Below are positions 61,801-64,000 of a stretch of 64,000 bases of DNA, in pieces; position 1 is the first letter of the stretch, and each line of letters begins with the position of its first letter. The stretch is from assembly GCF_000006565.2 (NCBI RefSeq), contig NC_031475.1, positions 5,005,725 to 5,069,724 on the forward strand, given 5' to 3'. Both the position numbers and the translations under genes were made by a program. The DNA is from Toxoplasma gondii ME49. Taxonomy: Eukaryota > Apicomplexa > Conoidasida > Eucoccidiorida > Sarcocystidae. The notes below the pieces were generated by a model. It was not told the origin of the DNA. It did not search any database and saw only the letters and a list, made by a program, of their open reading frames with translations.

Positions 61801-64000
61801 CGGGCGCCCTCTTAAACCCCACCTACACGACGATGCCACCACCACTACACTGGCCCACCCAGAAACCTCAAACGCCTCCAAGGCTGGACACGGCGCCAAC
61901 GCCACGACCTCACGCACGGTGGCATTAGCGAAGGACATGGGAGCGAAGGTCCTGGCCTGCAAGGGCTTGCCTGTCGCAAAGAAGGCGTTGCCCGGAAGTA
62001 CTGCGCCGAAGAACGAGGGCGAGGCGAAGGAGGAGCCTAAGGCCGCAGACGTCGCCAAGGCCGCAGACACCGCCAAGGCTGGAGAGGGCGCCAAGGCGGG
62101 AGACAGCGCGAAGAGTGGGGAGGCACCGAAGGCGGCGTTGGCGAAGGACGTGGGAGCGAAGGTCTTGGCGGGCAAGGGCTTGCCTATCGCAAAGAAGGCG
62201 TTGCCCGGAAGTCCTGCGCCGAAGAGCGAGGGCGAGGCGAAGGAGGAGCCTAAGGCCGCAGACGCCGCCAAGGCCGCAGACGTCGCCAAGGCCGCAGACA
62301 CCGCCAAGGCTGGAGAGGGCGCCAAGGCGGGAGACAGCGCGAAGAGTGGGGAGGCACCGAAGGCGGCGTTGGCGAAGGACGTGGGAGCGAAGGGCTTGGC
62401 GGGCAAGGGCTTGCCTATCGCAAAGAAGGCGTTGCCCGGAAGTCCTGCGCCGAAGAGCGAGGGCGAGGCGAAGGAGGAGCCTAAGGCCGCAGACGCCGCC
62501 GAGGCTGGAGAGGGCGCCAAGGCGGGAGAGGGTGCGAAGAGCGGGGAGGCACCGAAGGCGGCGTTGGCGAAGGACGTGGGAGCGAAGGGCTTGGCGGGCA
62601 AGGGCTTGCCTATCGCAAAGAAGGCGTTGCCCGGAAGTCCTGCGCCGAAGAGCGAGGGCGAGGCGAAGGAGGAGCCTAAGGCCGCAGACGCCGCCAAGGC
62701 TGGAGAGGGCGCCAAGGCGGGAGAGGGCGCGAAGAGCGGGGAGGCACCGAAGGCGGCGTTGGCGAAGGACGTGGGAGCGAAGGGCTTGGCGGGCAAGGGC
62801 TTGCCTATCGCAAAGAAGGCGTTGCCCGGAAGTCCTGCGCCGAAGAGCGAGGGCGAGGCGAAGGAGGAGCCTAAGGCCGCAGACGCCGCCGAGGCTGGAG
62901 AGGGCGCCAAGGCGGGAGAGGGTGCGAAGAGCGGGGAGGCACCGAAGGCGGCGTTGGCGAAGGACGTGGGAGCGAAGGGCTTGGCGGGCAAGGGCTTGCC
63001 TATCGCAAAGAATGCGTTGCCCGGAAGTCCTGTGCCGAAGAGCGAGGGCGAGGCGAAGGAGGAGCCTAAGGCCGCAGACGCCGCCAAGGCTGGAGAGGGC
63101 GCCAAGGCGGGAGAGGGCGCGAAGAGCGGGGAGGCACCGAAGGCGGCGTTGGCGAAGGACGTGGGAGCGAAGGGCTTGGCGGGCAAGGGCTTGCCTATCG
63201 CAAAGAAGGCGTTGCCCGGAAGTCCTGCGCCGAAGAGCGAGGGCGAGGCGAAGGAGGAGCCTAAGGCCGCAGAGGGCGCCAAGGCGGGAGAGGGCGCGAA
63301 GAGCGGGGAGGCACCGAAGGCGGCGTTGGCGAAGGACGTGGGAGCGAAGGGCTTGGCGGGCAAGGGCTTGCCTATCGCAAAGAAGGCGTTGCCCGGAAGT
63401 CCTGCGCCGAAGAGCGAGGGCGAGGCGAAGGAGGAGCCTAAGGCCGCAGACGCCCCAGCGCGCGTCGCCAGGCAGCGCCGGCGGAGAGGGCGCGAAGAGC
63501 GGGCAGGCACCGAAGGCGGCGTTGGCGAAGGACGTGGGAGCGAAGGGCTTGGCGGGCAAGGGCTTGCCTGTCGCAAAGAAGGCGTTGCCCGGAAGTCCTG
63601 CGCCGAAGAGCGAGGGCGAGGCGAAGGAGGAGCCCAAGGCCGCAGACGCCGCCAAGGCTGGAGAGGGCGCCAAGGCGGGAGAGGGCGCGAAGAGCGGGGA
63701 GGCACCGAAGGCGGCGTTGGCGAAGGACGTGGGAGCGAAGGGCTTGGCGGGCAAGGGCTTGCCTATCGCAAAGAAGGCGTTGCCCGGAAGTCCTGCGCCG
63801 AAGAGCGAGGGCGAGGCGAGGGAGGAGCCTAAGGCCGCAGACGCCGCCAAGGCTGGAGAGGGCGCCAAGGCGGGAGAGGGCGCGAAGAGCGGGGAGGCAC
63901 CGAAGGCGGCGTTGGCGAAGGGCTTGGCGGGCAAGGGCTTGCCTATCGCAAAGAAGGCGTTGCCCGGAAGTCCTGCGCCGAAGAGCGAGGGCGAGGCGAA
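58870..64000 (+). CDS. Lys/Ala/Gly-rich tandem-repeat protein (3' partial)
   Basis: A probable first exon at 58870-59088 (73 codons, Arg/Ser-rich) ends at ACT/GTAAGG. A second may start after TATTTTCAG at 60124 (RLSPTDKRSEKP). The main exon starts after TATTTTCAG at 60665 with ATG AAA AAC, so it could also carry the true start. About 420 Ser/Thr-rich residues include FQTVNLLAELDFKH, DITFKKPLHSRMRV and VVQFSKSFDF, a possible small folded unit with no known family. From about 61920 a repeat begins whose regular unit is 65 residues (195 bases): acidic linker EGEAKEEPKAAD, KAGEGAK blocks, then LAKDVGAKGLAGKG and LPIAKKALPGSPAPKS. Eleven cores are visible up to the window end. Near 63450-63480 one unit is disrupted and the frame shifts, reaching a stop near 63830. 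The Lys/Glu/Ala repeats suggest an unstructured chromatin-, cytoskeleton- or secretory-type protein; no function assigned. Confidence 0.65.
59582..60541 (-). pseudogene. Fragment resembling a TRF4-type poly(A) polymerase
   Basis: Two minus-strand segments, about 60541-60255 and 59757-59582, join in phase at CACG/GTAAGC and a CAG acceptor. The first contains VPLVDLSSALSEEVLFLRPS and SSDINLL, which align with the FGS...TGLYLP.SDIDLVV core of non-canonical poly(A) polymerases and uridylyltransferases, followed by ERTAPLVHG in place of ARVPIIK. The second (LIDDPVEPCNEGV, then LRIAYARV) resembles the PAP-associated domain ahead of a proper stop. The central domain is missing, the GS pair is SS, and the second catalytic Asp is Asn (DIN). 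It lies antisense within the 5' part of the repeat-protein gene, with no room for upstream exons. A decayed fragment is the likeliest reading; a short non-catalytic protein is possible, and the similarity may be partly chance. Confidence 0.35.
61920..64000. repeat. Tandem 195-bp coding repeat array
   Basis: Regular units repeat at 195 bases (for example the same GGGCGAGGCG start at 62461, 62656 and 62851). The two first units are longer, with extra KAAD blocks; the unit near 63260 is shorter; and the last visible unit (63916) lacks 15 bases. Units are nearly identical, implying recent homogenisation. The array is still open at the window edge. Confidence 0.95.

Noticed and set aside
61795..63934. 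Two minus-strand open frames of over 600 codons across the 195-bp repeats
   Set aside because: They are the complement of a GC-rich repeat whose unit length is a multiple of three, so any frame free of stops in one unit stays open throughout. The plus frame continues from non-repetitive coding sequence; the minus frames do not.

Overview
The window is nuclear DNA of an apicomplexan, most probably a cyst-forming coccidian of the Toxoplasma/Hammondia/Neospora/Besnoitia group. Reasons: GC-balanced DNA with many short GT-AG introns and large Ser/Pro/Glu/Arg-rich open frames inside conserved enzymes; a class XIV myosin close to TgMyoA; (TA)n microsatellites; TGCATGC elements; and a combination of a peroxisomal AAA ATPase (PEX6) with a flagellar radial-spoke gene (RSPH9), which fits a coccidian with flagellated microgametes. 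The species cannot be fixed from the sequence alone.

Layout: PEX6 (+, 5' end outside the window, to 3044) converges on RSPH9 (-, 6800 to 3393). A paracaspase-like pseudoprotease follows (+, 8364-9863), then a class XIV myosin (+, 12108-20089). The myosin faces a giant USP48-type deubiquitinase (-, 41780 to 22406, 13 exons, about 4257 residues). A 2.4 kb divergent region with TGCATGC elements separates the deubiquitinase from a secretory or apicoplast-type protein with a thioredoxin-like stretch (+, about 44223-46265). Next come a four-helix membrane protein (+, 49397-50182), a mitochondrial-type helical-repeat RNA-binding candidate (-, 55875 to 51667), and a gene with a 65-residue Lys/Ala/Gly repeat running off the right edge (+, about 58870 to the end). 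A short antisense fragment resembling a non-canonical poly(A) polymerase lies in the 5' part of that last gene.

Most exon boundaries were read by hand from GT/AG sites, phase matching and recalled family alignments. RSPH9 (278 aa) and the deubiquitinase keep frame across every junction. The genes are not an operon and show no common pathway; they are neighbours on a eukaryotic chromosome.

The most interesting reading is the myosin. Phase-consistent exons extend its MyoA-like lever arm into a tail with two domains resembling LC8 dynein light chain, an architecture I do not know for any myosin. Other points of note are the caspase-fold protein lacking both catalytic residues, the roughly 770-residue insertion between the catalytic His and Asp boxes of the deubiquitinase, the active-site-altered polymerase fragment, and a frame-breaking block in the terminal repeat array.
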